A stretch of 29,665 nt of DNA, taken from NCBI GenBank assembly GCA_000697335.1, contig JNEM01006938.1, positions 1-29,665 on the forward strand, written 5' to 3'. Below the pieces are notes generated by a model, which made no database searches, was not told the DNA's origin, and was given only the letters and a program-made list of their open reading frames with translations. This stretch comes from Conidiobolus incongruus B7586 (taxonomy: Eukaryota > Entomophthoromycota > Entomophthoromycetes > Entomophthorales > Conidiobolaceae). A program made the position numbers and the translations under genes. Every line of letters starts with the position of its first letter. Positions within the stretch are counted from its first letter, which is position 1. This document shows, one piece after another, positions 10,158-23,198 of this stretch.

Positions 10158-11126
10158 TTAAAAATTATTATTTTTTCGGATATTATCAAATGCTCTTTCA
10201 ATATTCTTATCCATCATCAAATATTCCAACTTTTGCCACTGTTTCATCTTCTCTAGCAGTTGTTCTCTCGAGCGCTGTGGAAATTGAACTATTTGACTTT
10301 CGAACGTTCGAGTACTTCTCAACCCTATACTCTGTAAAAGCTGCGAACATTGTCCAAATACCCTGCTGATTTGTTTCTCGGGTGATGGAAATACGAGGCT
10401 CGCGATATGACCAGACACATAAATTAGGTCAAAAGCGATTTGTCGAAGATATAATGTGATTTGATATGGGGTTTTAGTTACTAAAAATTGCGTCAAAACT
10501 TGAAATTTAATGTGACCTAACATGACACCCAATTCAATAGTAGCTAGCGCCCCAAGGATTAGCAACTTCCAAAAGAAATTGGATTGGAAACCAATGAGGA
10601 CGTAAACACTTATAAAGAACAGGGAACTGAGGTAAAAAATTACCATATCAGAGCAGTGATGCCACATAAAATCTTTGAGTAATTTACAGCTTTTACAATC
10701 GAGGCCTCTATCCCCCAAAACGTCGTAAATATATCGTTTGGTAGAATGTTTTAAAATTTCGTAGCTATTACTCAATCTTAAGTAAATATGCTCGTAATTG
10801 GGATTCTTGTCCGGATGATAGAGGAGTGAATACTGATTGAATATCTTCTTTAAATCACGTTCCTGGAATTGAGTTCGACTGATACCTAAAATCTCATAGT
10901 GATTAGGCTTCATAGAAATGTGGACTTGGTACAAATTATATAGCATGTATCCTAAGGTCATGAGTATGAAACATATAACATAATTGCGATAGTATTTGGA
11001 GCTTCCGGGATACGGAATTTGTCTGGGATGGTAAATATAAGGATGTATATAGTGTAAAAAGTGTTGAACTAGTGTGGGTAAATAACTGATTACTAGAAAA
11101 CTTGTAATATATGATCCCACTGCCAT
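10158..11126 (-). CDS. Membrane-anchored J-domain (DnaJ/Hsp40) protein
   Basis: Single exon, 322 aa. A J domain lies at about residues 75-138, with the HPD motif at 104-106 in LLYHPDKNP, the element that stimulates Hsp70 ATPase. Hydrophobic spans flank it at about 49-67, 161-179, 186-206 and 224-246, with another weak one near 6-24. There is no Gly/Phe region or zinc finger, so it is a class III (type C) J-protein, probably in the ER or another endomembrane with the J domain between spans. The C-terminus is charged and probably helical. This layout recalls fungal membrane DnaJ proteins of unknown client. It is not Sec63, because no Brl domain is visible, and not ERdj5-type. Being intronless sets it apart from intron-rich SEC12 and SRPK nearby. 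A poly-T/A tract just before the ATG may be promoter. Confidence 0.85.
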   Translation of the reverse strand: MAVGSYITSFLVISYLPTLVQHFLHYIHPYIYHPRQIPYPGSSKYYRNYVICFILMTLGYMLYNLYQVHISMKPNHYEILGISRTQFQERDLKKIFNQYSLLYHPDKNPNYEHIYLRLSNSYEILKHSTKRYIYDVLGDRGLDCKSCKLLKDFMWHHCSDMVIFYLSSLFFISVYVLIGFQSNFFWKLLILGALATIELGVMLGHIKFQVLTQFLVTKTPYQITLYLRQIAFDLIYVSGHIASLVFPSPEKQISRVFGQCSQLLQSIGLRSTRTFESQIVQFPQRSREQLLEKMKQWQKLEYLMMDKNIERAFDNIRKNNNF

Positions 11127-11642
11127 TTTTAATTATTTTTTTTTTAAAAAAAATTATTTAATTTTTGATTTAAATTATAAGATATAATTCATTAATATTT
11201 TTATGAATAAAATTAAATTATTATGGGAATTTTAATTTAAATTTAATTAACCAATTAATTCTTTTAACATTTATATTAAATAAAGTGAAAATTCAAGTAA
11301 ACCAAAAACAGATTTTCAAAATAAAAACAAAGATCAATAACTGAAACAAATTTATAAATAACAGGAAAAAAAATAATTATCATATGAAAATAGATTGAAG
11401 TTATTAAAATGAAGTAATAAAAACATTAATACAATAAATATATACTAATTAATTTAAAAAAGGGGTTTAATAAATTCGATATAATTTCCCAAAATCTAAA
11501 GTGAGAAAAAAATTAAGTGAATTTAAATTAACCTTTTATATATATCCAAATTGTATAAATAAAATTTTGTAAAATATTATTATCGAAAAACAGATTAAAT
11601 AATATAAAAAAATCTATTCAAATGAAAAATTTCAAAAATAAA
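11127..11642. other. Intergenic: DnaJ promoter side and SRPK 3' side
   Basis: Both neighbours are on the minus strand. No coding frame is visible. Homopolymer A/T runs near 11133-11160 lie directly before the DnaJ start codon. Confidence 0.6.
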
Positions 11643-13305
<1,663 letters not shown>

Positions 13306-15996
13306 GATTTTGAATCACAGATTTTGTTTTAGTTAAAAAAATTTTTTTAAATTAATTAAATGATTTAACAACTCTTTTAGTATTTATTTTTTTAATCTTT
13401 TAATTTTAAAATATATTTGTTAATTAATAATTAAAATGATATAAATTGAAATATATTTTGATTCGGTTGAATATTCTCATAGTTATTTGTTTTATTAACT
13501 TATTAATAGTTTCAATTTATGGGATTTAGTGCTGTGCTTAATGATTTAGGTTTGTTGATTTTAATATTAAGTTATAATGAGATCATATTTAATTAAAGAA
13601 TGTAGTAATATAAAGATAGTTGATCATAAAACTATTTTCTTGATTAATATTATTTAATCAATATATATAATTTACTAGATATCACTCTTACAAAGCTATA
13701 TTCTTCCGATTAGATGGAATGGAATTTACCCCAATTTTAATGTTTTATTGTTACTACATCTTAACACTTGGAATCCAGCATTCAAGCTATTTTTAGATCA
13801 TATAAATTTTGGCTTTATGGTTTAGAATATATTGTTAAATTGATGAATTAAATAGTATATGATAATAGTTTCAAATAAATAATAATTAAATAAATAAAAA
13901 TAATATACATATATCAAAAGCTTACTGTAAAAAACATCTTTTCGATGTTAAATAATATTTGAAATAATAATTAAATCATAAGTATTTTTCTAAATAATTG
14001 AATCGAATTAAAATCCCTTTTTAAAACTAATGAAATAGATTGATAGATAAAAATAAACACAAATAAAATGATATAATAATTGCTAATGATAAGTATAATG
14101 TAAAAGTATTATATTCGGAATTTTTTCATATGTATTAATATTTCATACTTGGATTTAAGTTTAAATTGTTTCATTTTCTAATAATTTGACATATTAAATA
14201 TTATCAATTTAGCTAAATATTTTTTTAAAATTTTATTAGAAATATGAAAATATTCTTATTTTAATCTCCTTAGAATATTTTATTTCAATTTATTTTCAAT
14301 ATTTACCTTTTGAAAATTGTTTAAAATTCATTAAATTCGATAACTATGGAATAGTACTAATTACATGATTTTTAAAATGGTGGCATAATTATTACTATGC
14401 ATGCAGATGATTAAGAAATTTTGAATAGAATGAGTTATAAATAACTATTAGTTAATTGGAAATATATGAAAATATTCAATTTATAATACATTTTGTATCA
14501 AAATTAATGAATTTGAAATTAATCTGTAGGATGATTATTAAGTATGTTATTGGTTTAATATCAAAATTTAATAATTTTTTAGTAAAACCATTAAATGAAA
14601 ATTATAATATATGGTATATTGTTTAGAGCTTGAATAGTAGCTCATATTTATCTTTCATTTATACAAATTGAATCTTATATTATGTGTACCTCATAGTATT
14701 GAAAATTATAATTTAATGTGTACTCAATTTTTAACCTCCATTGTTGCTGAAATCAAATTCTTGACAATTTTATAACAATATTATATTTATAAATATATTT
14801 GATATTTGGGTTATTGTAAAGGGGATATTAATTTCAAATTGGGAATAGATGTTCATTAAAGACTAATCATCCAACATGCATATATATATCTTTCAATTTT
14901 TCCCGAAAATAAAATATTAATCACTTTATTATTTCCAAACAAGGATTTGATAATGAATATTATTTTAATATTATAAATTTTTATATACACCAGTTTTTTA
15001 AATGTAAATAAAGTACGAATTTTAGCAGAATAGGATAGATCTAGCATATTTTATGATATTCATTTTTGAGTATATTAATACAAATAATTAATTAATCTAA
15101 TATTATAATATAATCATTTTTATCAATCTTAAACAATTATCAAACATTGATTTTTAGATTATTATCAATTATTATTTATGATGATATTTTACTAGATTTA
15201 TTGACAGTCAAAAACTATAATTTAGTTACTAGTTATATGATATATATATATAATGTTTCTAATACACCAAACAATGACTCTCAAAGTGAGCTTATATTGT
15301 GGATTAAATATAATAAAATTTTAGTATTAAATTTTAATAATATTTTTAAATTTATATTTAAAAAAAATTGAAGTATAATTGTAATTTGAATTAATACTAA
15401 ATTTTATTAATAATAACATTATAAAAATAGTAAAATTAGTTAATTAAAATCTAATTGTAATATGACAGTCTCTATAATGAAATTTGTTATAAAACCTATT
15501 ATAATTCTATTGATTTGAATATCCAATCATCTGATTTAATATATATTATATTGTTATGATTTATTTAATTATTTCTAATTTATTAAGTAATCTTTAAAAA
15601 ATTTCATTTTAAGTATTTTTCTTTGAAATATTTTCCCCTATGAGTTACATTTCATATCAAATCGATATTACAACAGGTATAAAGAAATATAATTATATTA
15701 GATAATTATTTGATTTTATCTTCTAATAAATAATTTTGATGAAATTAAAAATTGGATAATTGAACAAAGTATTATAATTTCCTTTGTCAATGTAGTACTT
15801 GTTAAAAATTTATATAAAGTTAATAACCAATAAAAAATTGATTACATCTTATTCTAAATTTCGATTGTTTCACAAATATTACATTTTTTCAAAATATTAA
15901 AATAAAAATATATTCATTAATATTATTAATTAATTATATTAATTAATTTTTTGATTTATTTTTAATATATTAACATTAAATATTGAATAATTTGCA
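13306..15996. other. 2.7-kb AT-rich intergenic stretch, no gene supported
   Basis: Frames here are short and of biased Ile/Tyr/Asn composition. At about 13680-13830 two overlapping frames stay open for 35-50 codons in slightly GC-richer DNA, without recognisable motifs. The stretch lies between the SRPK 5' end and the 3' end of the first GMC gene. Old transposon debris cannot be excluded. Confidence 0.55.
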
Positions 15997-17877
15997 TTAA
16001 TTATTTAAAATAGTATCAGCAGCTTTCATTCCTGTTAAATATAATGTCAGAACTGGGAAGTAGCCAGGAAGATTAGGGAAAATACTAAGATCTGCAACTC
16101 TTAATCCAGTGGTACCATGAACCTGGAATTTGGTATCCACAACACTCATTTTGTCAGTTCCCATTCGACTGGTACCACAAGCGTGGTGCCCCCAAGCGGT
16201 TCCCATAATATATTGGGCAATTTGTTCGTCGGTTTGAACATTGGGTCCTGGTAAAAGTTCCCTAGTTTGTGTATTAAGTCTACTAAGTTGCTTCCTAGCA
16301 TTGCGAACTCCTTGGATGATCGCTGGAAGATCTTTGTCAGCACCTTCAGCAAAATAGTTGAAATTGATATCTGGCATATCTCTAGGATTGTTGGTCTTGA
16401 GTTTAACATGACCTGCGCGATTGTGACCGTGTGCCTTGAGAACTAACATTGTCATTGTATTTTTCTTATTCAAAATATCTTGCAACATACCTTCACGATA
16501 CCCTGTGAAATAACTGGGAGCAATGAGGGTAAAAAGATCGGGCTCTTCTAGATTCTCGTTAGATTTTGTCAATTGTCCAGCAAGAACGCCATTAGAAGTA
16601 TAGGGTCCTGTTCCAGAGCCTAAGAATTGTTTCAGACATGGATCAACATCGGGATTAGTTGAAAATTGACATTTTTCAATCAATTTGAAATTACTGTCCA
16701 TTTCATAGTTCACGCTCACTTCGTATCTATCATGCAAATTTTTTCCAACTCCAGGAAGATGAATAATAGGTTTGATCCCTTTAGAGCGAAGGTGATCAGC
16801 ATCACCAATACCACTAAGCATTAGAATTTGAGGAGTATTGAAAGTACCTGCAGAAATGATGACCTCTTTGCGACAATGCACAGCTCCTGGAGTTCCGGTA
16901 TCGGACGAAGGAGCTCTGGGACTGGCACGGTACAAGTGCTTTCCTTTTAAGTATTCTACACCAATAGCTCTACGATTATTGTCCAGGATAACTTTAGTCA
17001 CCAGTGTATTAGTCCAAATGGTAATGGGCAAATTCTTAGATTCTTTGAGCAAATGTTCGCGGACACCATATCGCTTACCTCCATTTTGTATAGGATCTGA
17101 GTTATATGGTACAAGCATATCTCCAGCCATATTGACCATAGCGCGACCTGCGTTGTTCAATTGATTCAAACCATTTTTCAAAAGGCTTCCAAGTAGAGAT
17201 TTTCCAACAATCTGTTGGACAATATCAAGTAATTTTAAGTCAATTGACAAGAAATTTGCAAGATTTAATTCTGTCAATCTTAAAAATTTTTCGCCTTGAC
17301 CAGAACCACTGTTTATCATCCAGTTAATAGGATTCACAGTTTTTATCAAATTCGATACGGGACCCATATGATTCATTACTTTCATAAATGGAATATTGTC
17401 GACCATATCGCCATATGTAATTCTATTAAAATACTTTCTAAAATTAGCTTCACTCCATCCTTCATCTTTGGTTAACTCGACCATTTCGCGAAAATCCCTC
17501 GAATTGGCCATAATGTGAATCATGGCATTGTGGATAGAACATCCTCCAATACCGCTAGCTCTAGGATACAATACACTTTGACGCTTACCAGTGTGTTCTG
17601 GATAGTGCTTGACGTGATATTGCCAAGCAATTTCGTCATCCTCCAAACTCTGGAAATTCAGACCTGGTACAGTAGTATTCAAACTGACTTGATCAGTACC
17701 AGCTTCGACAATGAGTGTAGAGAAGCCAGCTTTTGCCAAGCCCATAGCAGTCATAATACCAGTAGGACCAGCGCCTACTACGATATAATCAAAAACTTGT
17801 TCATTATCACAAGTATACAAATTCACCAGAAATAGTAGTCCAGTCAACAACTTAATCATTATTAAGGGGTTGAACAT
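15997..17877 (-). CDS. Secreted GMC-family FAD oxidoreductase, paralog 1
   Basis: Single exon, 626 aa. An N-terminal signal peptide (about residues 1-23) sends it to the secretory pathway. The FAD-binding dinucleotide fold follows: GAGPTG at 35-40 with the ribose-binding Glu at 58. GMC signature 1 lies around 104-121 (YPRASGIGGCSIHNAMIH) and signature 2 at 344-358 (GTFNTPQILMLSGIG). Near the C-terminus, WGHHACGTSRMGTD supplies the catalytic base, His565 by alignment. The second catalytic position, usually His or Asn in a GNPN-like segment, reads GYFPVLT here (about 605-611), so it appears to be lost or replaced. Family members oxidise alcohols, sugars or choline using FAD; the substrate here cannot be told. 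It is paired head to head with the gene at 23199. Confidence 0.93.
   Translation of the reverse strand: MFNPLIMIKLLTGLLFLVNLYTCDNEQVFDYIVVGAGPTGIMTAMGLAKAGFSTLIVEAGTDQVSLNTTVPGLNFQSLEDDEIAWQYHVKHYPEHTGKRQSVLYPRASGIGGCSIHNAMIHIMANSRDFREMVELTKDEGWSEANFRKYFNRITYGDMVDNIPFMKVMNHMGPVSNLIKTVNPINWMINSGSGQGEKFLRLTELNLANFLSIDLKLLDIVQQIVGKSLLGSLLKNGLNQLNNAGRAMVNMAGDMLVPYNSDPIQNGGKRYGVREHLLKESKNLPITIWTNTLVTKVILDNNRRAIGVEYLKGKHLYRASPRAPSSDTGTPGAVHCRKEVIISAGTFNTPQILMLSGIGDADHLRSKGIKPIIHLPGVGKNLHDRYEVSVNYEMDSNFKLIEKCQFSTNPDVDPCLKQFLGSGTGPYTSNGVLAGQLTKSNENLEEPDLFTLIAPSYFTGYREGMLQDILNKKNTMTMLVLKAHGHNRAGHVKLKTNNPRDMPDINFNYFAEGADKDLPAIIQGVRNARKQLSRLNTQTRELLPGPNVQTDEQIAQYIMGTAWGHHACGTSRMGTDKMSVVDTKFQVHGTTGLRVADLSIFPNLPGYFPVLTLYLTGMKAADTILNN
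16010..16086 (-). other. 77-base tract identical to the other GMC gene (conversion tract)
   Basis: The reverse complement of these 77 bases equals 24990-25066 without a mismatch, silent sites included. Just outside the tract the genes differ at many third positions. It encodes the SIFPNLPGYFPVL...ADTI segment at the C-terminal active site. Confidence 0.85.
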
Positions 17878-17929
17878 CTCTTTGATAACATTAATAAGGG
17901 TTTGAACCTGAAGTGGACTCTATTAAGAG

Positions 17930-17935
17930 TTTATA
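17930..17935 (-). promoter_or_regulatory. TATA box of GMC paralog 1
   Basis: On the minus strand GTTTATAAAC, containing TATAAA, lies about 53 bases upstream of the ATG in locally GC-richer sequence. The spacing matches the TATA element of the paralog at 23135. Confidence 0.55.
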
Positions 17936-18002
17936 AACCCCTTCCCAAGTCGTTCAATAAGTGAATGTGGTTGAGAAATTGACATTTTGGTAATTTTATT
18001 GG

Positions 18003-18013
18003 TAACGCCTTAG
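18003..18013 (-). promoter_or_regulatory. Shared upstream motif CTAAGGCGTTA
   Basis: The minus strand reads CTAAGGCGTTA about 125 bases before the ATG. The other GMC gene has CTAGGCGTTA at 22893-22902 in the same direction relative to transcription. GGCGTTA is uncommon in this AT-rich sequence, so a common regulator is possible. Confidence 0.3.
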
Positions 18014-21000
18014 GACCATTTATTTGAAATTATGATGGAAATTTGATTGGTGTTCCATTAAATAGGACCTTTAATTCGGATAATGTACCCAATATAGATT
18101 GTTTAATGGTGGTGAAATATTATCCATTATATAAGGTATATTGGCCAATATTACTTTATATAGAGATAAACAAAATCACTATATAATTATATTGAAACTA
18201 ACTCTTTAATCCTAAAAATTACTATGGATAAGAATTGCGAATTTGATTATTTTGAATGTTGGAATGATTGAGGCGCCTTTGAATTGCCAAACTAAATTAG
18301 AATCTCTCATCTAATCAACTTTTATGGTACTCATTAGAATATTCAAATTATAAGCATTGACATATTATTTCAATAGCGCATTGTTAGCATTTCGTCATAC
18401 CTCCGAGCGAGTTGATACAGTATGAACATGGATGAGTAACAATGATAATATTATCTCATTAAAATGAGAAATTTCTTTTTTATATATTTAATATTCAAGG
18501 AACTTTATAAAAATTATAAACTGATGATCATTTATAGTTATATGTACCTTGTTGGTTTATTCGGATAATTGATACACTATAATGATCTCTGAAAGAAATT
18601 GATTTCTATATCAGTGTTATAAAAATTTTTATTGCTTTTAAACCAGATAAAAATTTTGGTAAGATAAATATTATATTTTTTTAAAAGATTAAAATATTAA
18701 ATAAATATATAAATTATTTAATACTTTTATAGTTTTAAATATGATATTATCACAATATTTAAAGTATAATTATTTTGATTAATTAACAACAATAGTATAA
18801 CTATATAATTGACAATTTCATGAAATGGCTAATTTATAAACAAAATAGAAGATTAAATAATATACACAAATCAAAATCAATTTGATAAAATGATAACATT
18901 CGGATATTTAGTAATAATATTATTAAGTTATATTTTGTAATATATTAGCTGGTAAATGAAGTTATTTATATTAACAATTGAAATGATTTCATTATCTAAT
19001 CAATTTAACCAATTTTCTAATGTTATCATATTCATAATACACTATAATTATCATAATATTTCATTAGCATATGACAAGTCTAAAGTTTTTCCTACCTCTA
19101 CTCAAAGGGTTAATTAAATATTCAATTGATTGCATACATAATTTAATCTATAATAATCTTAAAATTGGATAGTTTATTTTGTTCTGTAATGCAAGTTGGA
19201 GAATTTGTTTTTTGCCACAGTTTATAGTTGATATAATTTTAGATATTGATTAAAAAATTTTATAATGATGGATATGTAAGATGATGAGAGATTTCTAAGT
19301 AACAGAGGTTGTTAGCTATATTAATATATGTTAAATCATGAAATATAATATTATAGTTTTCAATGAGTTTAGAAATATGTTTAATATGAAATAATTTTTT
19401 AATCAAAATACTAGATTCAAATTTGAAAATTTTTAATGTATTTATTTAGTTGCTATATTGTACTTTATAGTTCATTATAAATTGAATTTAATTTCTTAAC
19501 TAATTTGCCATTAAGGCCGCTAAATAAGATACTTTATAAAATCGAATTAAATTTCATTAGTTTATCCTTTTTCTATGATTTATTCAATTTTTCCAGAAAT
19601 TAAATATTATATCACAGAAAGTATATTATTGCATAATTCAAAATGTTATCAATATATACTCCAAATTACTATGGTTAAAGCTAAATTTAATATCCTATAC
19701 TAAATCATTAATAACTTTGAAATTGTTTTTGGATTTGATAATTATTATTGAATTTGGATAGTACCTGAATTTTCAATATTAAGTTTTAAATTATAATAAA
19801 TATATAATATTAATTTTTTATTCAGTATTTTCGAGCTATGATTCATTTTTTGTATTTGATCACTGTCAGATATTAAAACTTTACATATATTCAATTTGGA
19901 ATAGATATTTCATTAGTATTATTAACTCTCAATATTGATTTACTCTAATATAATAATTGAAATGAAATTGATTTGAATTATATTTGACTCTCCTCCGATT
20001 CATTTCCAATTTATAAATTATTATTATCATTAAAAACAAATATTAGATAATTTGTGCACATTTTAATTTAATTCAAATTACTATTGACCCTGTACTTACT
20101 CTTTTATCACTATGATCTCAACCATTTCACTAATATCTCTATCAAATTATTTAATGAAAATCAATTCAATCACAACTCCAATTAGTCACGAATTAATTCG
20201 AATGAAATAATTTGGACATAATGTGGCAAACCCTTTCAAATTTCTTTAATAAGTCAACAAGTGCCAAGTTCATTAATTATTATAATTAAAAATAATTTGA
20301 TTGTGCAACTTAGAATTTGACAGTAATGATTTGGATTGAAATTTTAACAATTTAATTATTTCAAATTTTAGAATTAAAATAATACAATGATTAAATATTG
20401 TGCATTAAATTAGTATTCAAGCTATTATTAATTAAACATATTGAACAATAGGTATTGAAATAATTGATAGATATTTTCGTAGTCAATATAATTGAGAATT
20501 TATTTTAATGTTGATGATACTATATCTCAAAATATTTTCAAAAATTCGCTTCAATTAATTTTGATATTTACCTCAATCCATCAAATAATATACATTCTCA
20601 AGAATTTCCAATTAAAGCCTATAATTTAAATAATGCATGATTTTCAGAAAATATTTTTAATTGATCAAATAGAATATCTTCAATATATAATTAATTCAAA
20701 TAACGATTTTAGTTAGTGCGAATTTTGCATATGATTATGGTGTTAATAACTAATATGGTTTCATTTTAAGAGTATTTAAATATAATATAGAATTTTTAAT
20801 TAATTAGTAATATTCCAAATTCTTTAATTTGAAAATTTGAAAAATTTATATAATTAAAATATTTTATTAAATTTTTAAAATAAAAATATATCATCGACTT
20901 TTATAATATCTTATAATAATATATTTTAGTAACTCTGAATAATACATCTATATTATTTTTTTTAAATTGGATAATATATTAATTATTTTATTATTTAAAA

Positions 21001-21414
21001 AATTTAATTAAAAAATATTAAAGAATTTAATATTTAATTAATGATTATATTAAATAGGCTATATCTTTCTCATTATTATTAATCATTATTAAATTGTGAA
21101 TATCTAATAGTAGTTCTTTATGAAATATAATTGACATGCTTTTATCTTTTTTTAAATTTAAATTCTAATAAACACGTTATTATTTCTGAGACATAATAAT
21201 ATATATCTAATCATCAATGGTTATTATAATATATTATAATATTCAATGGCTTAAAATATGATTGCCTTTATTTTAATCAATTAATATTTTAAAAATCAAA
21301 ACTAATTTACTATTAATTTAGTATTTCTTGAATTAATATTAAATGATTTAATAATTCATTATATTCAATATATATATATATATCTTTTTATGTGAATTTT
21401 AGTAAAAAAACAAA

Positions 21415-22411
21415 ATGACTGGAAATCATCAAATTTTAAATTTTACCTGAATTAAAGAGTATTTATTAAAATATTATATTATATAAAGCATTTTATATTT
21501 ATTATTCACAAAAATCCCAAAGTAGCAACTAATAAAAAAGGCTTTTAAAGTATAATATTGTAAATTAGTTTGATTAACTCAAAGCTGGAAGATTTAATAT
21601 AAAAACTTACTATATTTAAGTTATCTTGAATATATAACTGATTAAAAAATAAAAATAAAAAATATTTTAAATGCCATTTATATACTTTAACAAAATAATG
21701 AACATATTCTTTATACTTTGATATTAAGTTTATTATTATTTAATAAAAAAATAATATATAATCACTTAAAAATTAAGTATAAGTACCTTGTATTTAAATT
21801 AGAATTATATAAATCAAAGAAATATTACTATTATATTTTTACATTAGTATAATACTCATCATATTATATCTAGTAAATTATTATAATTGACGAGTTATAA
21901 ACTCTAGTATATAATTTATTACCAAGAAATAAAAGGAGTATGTAACTTGAAAAATCCCAACCATTATTCTAAATTACAAAATAAAAATCATTAAAAAAAT
22001 AAATGTTATTATTAAGTATATTTATTAATAGTATGACTTTCCACTAATTAATATAAATAAAAATAAATGGTTATATTAAAATATATTATAGATTTTTAAA
22101 AACCAATGTAATAAATAATATAAGGAAAATCAATTAAAAACCGTTTAATTTATTTAATAATAGTTATATTCATATAGCAAAAAATATCAAAGATTTGTTT
22201 ATTGAGAATATCTATTATTTATTACCATATCCACCTTTTTCACCAGATATGAGTCTTTTTAATTATGATTGTATTCATAAGATAAAGGATTTTGAATTGG
22301 CAAAAAAGATCTGATGTTATTTCAAATTTACATTTTAAAATTAAGGGTGTAATTTTGAAGACAAATTATAAACACTTATATAAAGGGGTTAAGCAATCAC
22401 CATTAGTATAG
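21415..22411 (+). mobile_element. Ancient mariner-family (Tc1/mariner, DD34D) transposase relic
   Basis: One frame carries a full mariner layout despite more than ten stops. An ATG at 21415 is followed, 158 codons on, by the first catalytic-site region IIIDEL (Asp codon 21889). A segment NNSYIHIAK follows, matching DNARPHxAK, with its first Asn (22156) in the place of the second Asp. Then comes LLPYPPFSPDMSLFNYD, matching LPHPPYSPDLAPSDYHLF, with Asn (22261) in place of the third Asp. Exactly 34 residues separate these two positions, the DD34D spacing of mariner elements, and 89 codons separate the first and second, near the 93 of Mos1. The C-terminal part shifts frame after about 22312. Both Asp-to-Asn changes fit GAT to AAT. 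No terminal inverted repeats or TA duplications were recognised. Old, inactive fossil. Confidence 0.72.
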
Positions 22412-22833
22412 ATTTTTTTTATTAAAAAACAAAGAAGTTATTAACAATAAAAATCAAATTATATTTGCTTTACTCTTATTTATTAGGTTGAAATATAAAT
22501 CTATAATTGGTCAACTTTTTGAACCACTAATTATTTCAGATATTACACTAAATTTATTTTTTTTAAAATAAACTATTTTTCCATTATTTTTGCTAAGGTA
22601 CTCAATTTTATTCATATATTTTATATATTTATATGAAATTATCACCAAAATATTATTTATATTATATTATATTTATTTAATTACTAGTTTTATTTAAAAT
22701 ATTTGTAATTCTTTTAACGATAAACAGGTTAAATTATATAATAAATATATAGAGGTTAGAGGCATTATATTGGGCAAAATAAAGTTGTAACACTAATATC
22801 ATTTGAAATTTACAACTAGGTTTACACCAATAC

Positions 22834-22850
22834 TAACGGTTGAATAACGG
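22834..22850 (+). promoter_or_regulatory. Two TAACGG (Myb-like) sites
   Basis: TAACGG occurs at 22834-22839 and 22845-22850, eleven bases apart (about one helical turn). YAACKG is the core recognised by Myb-type factors. Binding is inference. Confidence 0.3.
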
Positions 22851-22880
22851 TCAATAATTTTAATATCACCTTAAAATTTT

Positions 22881-22902
22881 CTAGGCGAATTACTAGGCGT
22901 TA
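22881..22902 (+). promoter_or_regulatory. CTAGGCG tandem motifs shared with GMC paralog 1
   Basis: CTAGGCGAA at 22881 and CTAGGCGTTA at 22893 are twelve bases apart, with a related GGCGTTTAA at 23067. Paralog 1 has CTAAGGCGTTA upstream in the same relative direction. Confidence 0.3.
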
Positions 22903-23134
22903 AATTTATGCAGTCTGAAAAAGAATTTTTTTAATAACAAAAATTTCCGAAGAATTGAGTTGGTGTAAACTCAAATTTGTTAGGTGGATCCATTTTAACT
23001 ATATAATTCATTTTTTGATAATTTATTTATCCTTGACCATGGCTAAAAAAAGATCACAACGAGGATGGCGTTTAAATATTATTTTTAAATTGCCAAATTC
23101 AGTTGATGTACTAGTTTCTAACTCCTATTCAAAC

Positions 23135-23142
23135 TATATAAG
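23135..23142 (+). promoter_or_regulatory. TATA box of GMC paralog 2
   Basis: TATATAAG lies about 57 bases upstream of the ATG at 23199, in a less AT-dominated stretch, at the same distance as in paralog 1. Confidence 0.5.
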
Positions 23143-23198
23143 CATCGATAGAATTCTTTTTAGACTAATAGCTAATTAATTATTTATCTTACTTTACA

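Larger units (their letters stand above)
17878..21414. other. Promoter side of GMC paralog 1 and long AT-rich spacer
   Basis: The first 250 bases carry the TATA box and the GGCGTTA motif. A patch at about 18235-18430 is GC-richer than its surroundings, with a GGCGCC palindrome and TCCGAGCGAG, and might be an upstream control region or old debris; short frames there are not recognisable. The rest, to 21414, shows nothing I can name. Confidence 0.5.
22820..22970. repeat. 11-base inverted repeat GTTTACACCAA / TTGGTGTAAAC
   Basis: Arms at 22820-22830 and 22960-22970 are perfect reverse complements, 129 bases apart, upstream of GMC paralog 2. They could be a pair of protein-binding sites in opposite orientation or ends of a small element. 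Confidence 0.5.
22412..23198. other. Promoter region of GMC paralog 2
   Basis: It holds the mariner 3' flank, an 11-base inverted repeat pair, paired TAACGG sites, two CTAGGCG motifs and a TATA box, listed separately. An ATG-started frame of 46 codons (23039-23179) overlaps the TATA box and is probably not a gene. Confidence 0.55.

Noticed and set aside
13680-13830. Two overlapping open frames in less AT-rich sequence
   Set aside because: No motif, start context or splice partner supports a gene; possible debris only.
14856-15371. Frames of 63 and 74 codons in the spacer left of GMC paralog 1
   Set aside because: Composition is almost all Ile/Tyr/Asn/Lys as expected from AT-rich non-coding DNA, with no motif or promoter.
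22437-22800. Terminal inverted repeat of the mariner relic
   Set aside because: AT-rich noise gives many weak matches and no convincing partner before 21415.
23039-23179. Small frame of 46 codons starting MAKKRSQRGW upstream of GMC paralog 2
   Set aside because: It has a good ATG context and a basic start, but it overlaps the TATA box, resembles no family I know and has no counterpart upstream of paralog 1.
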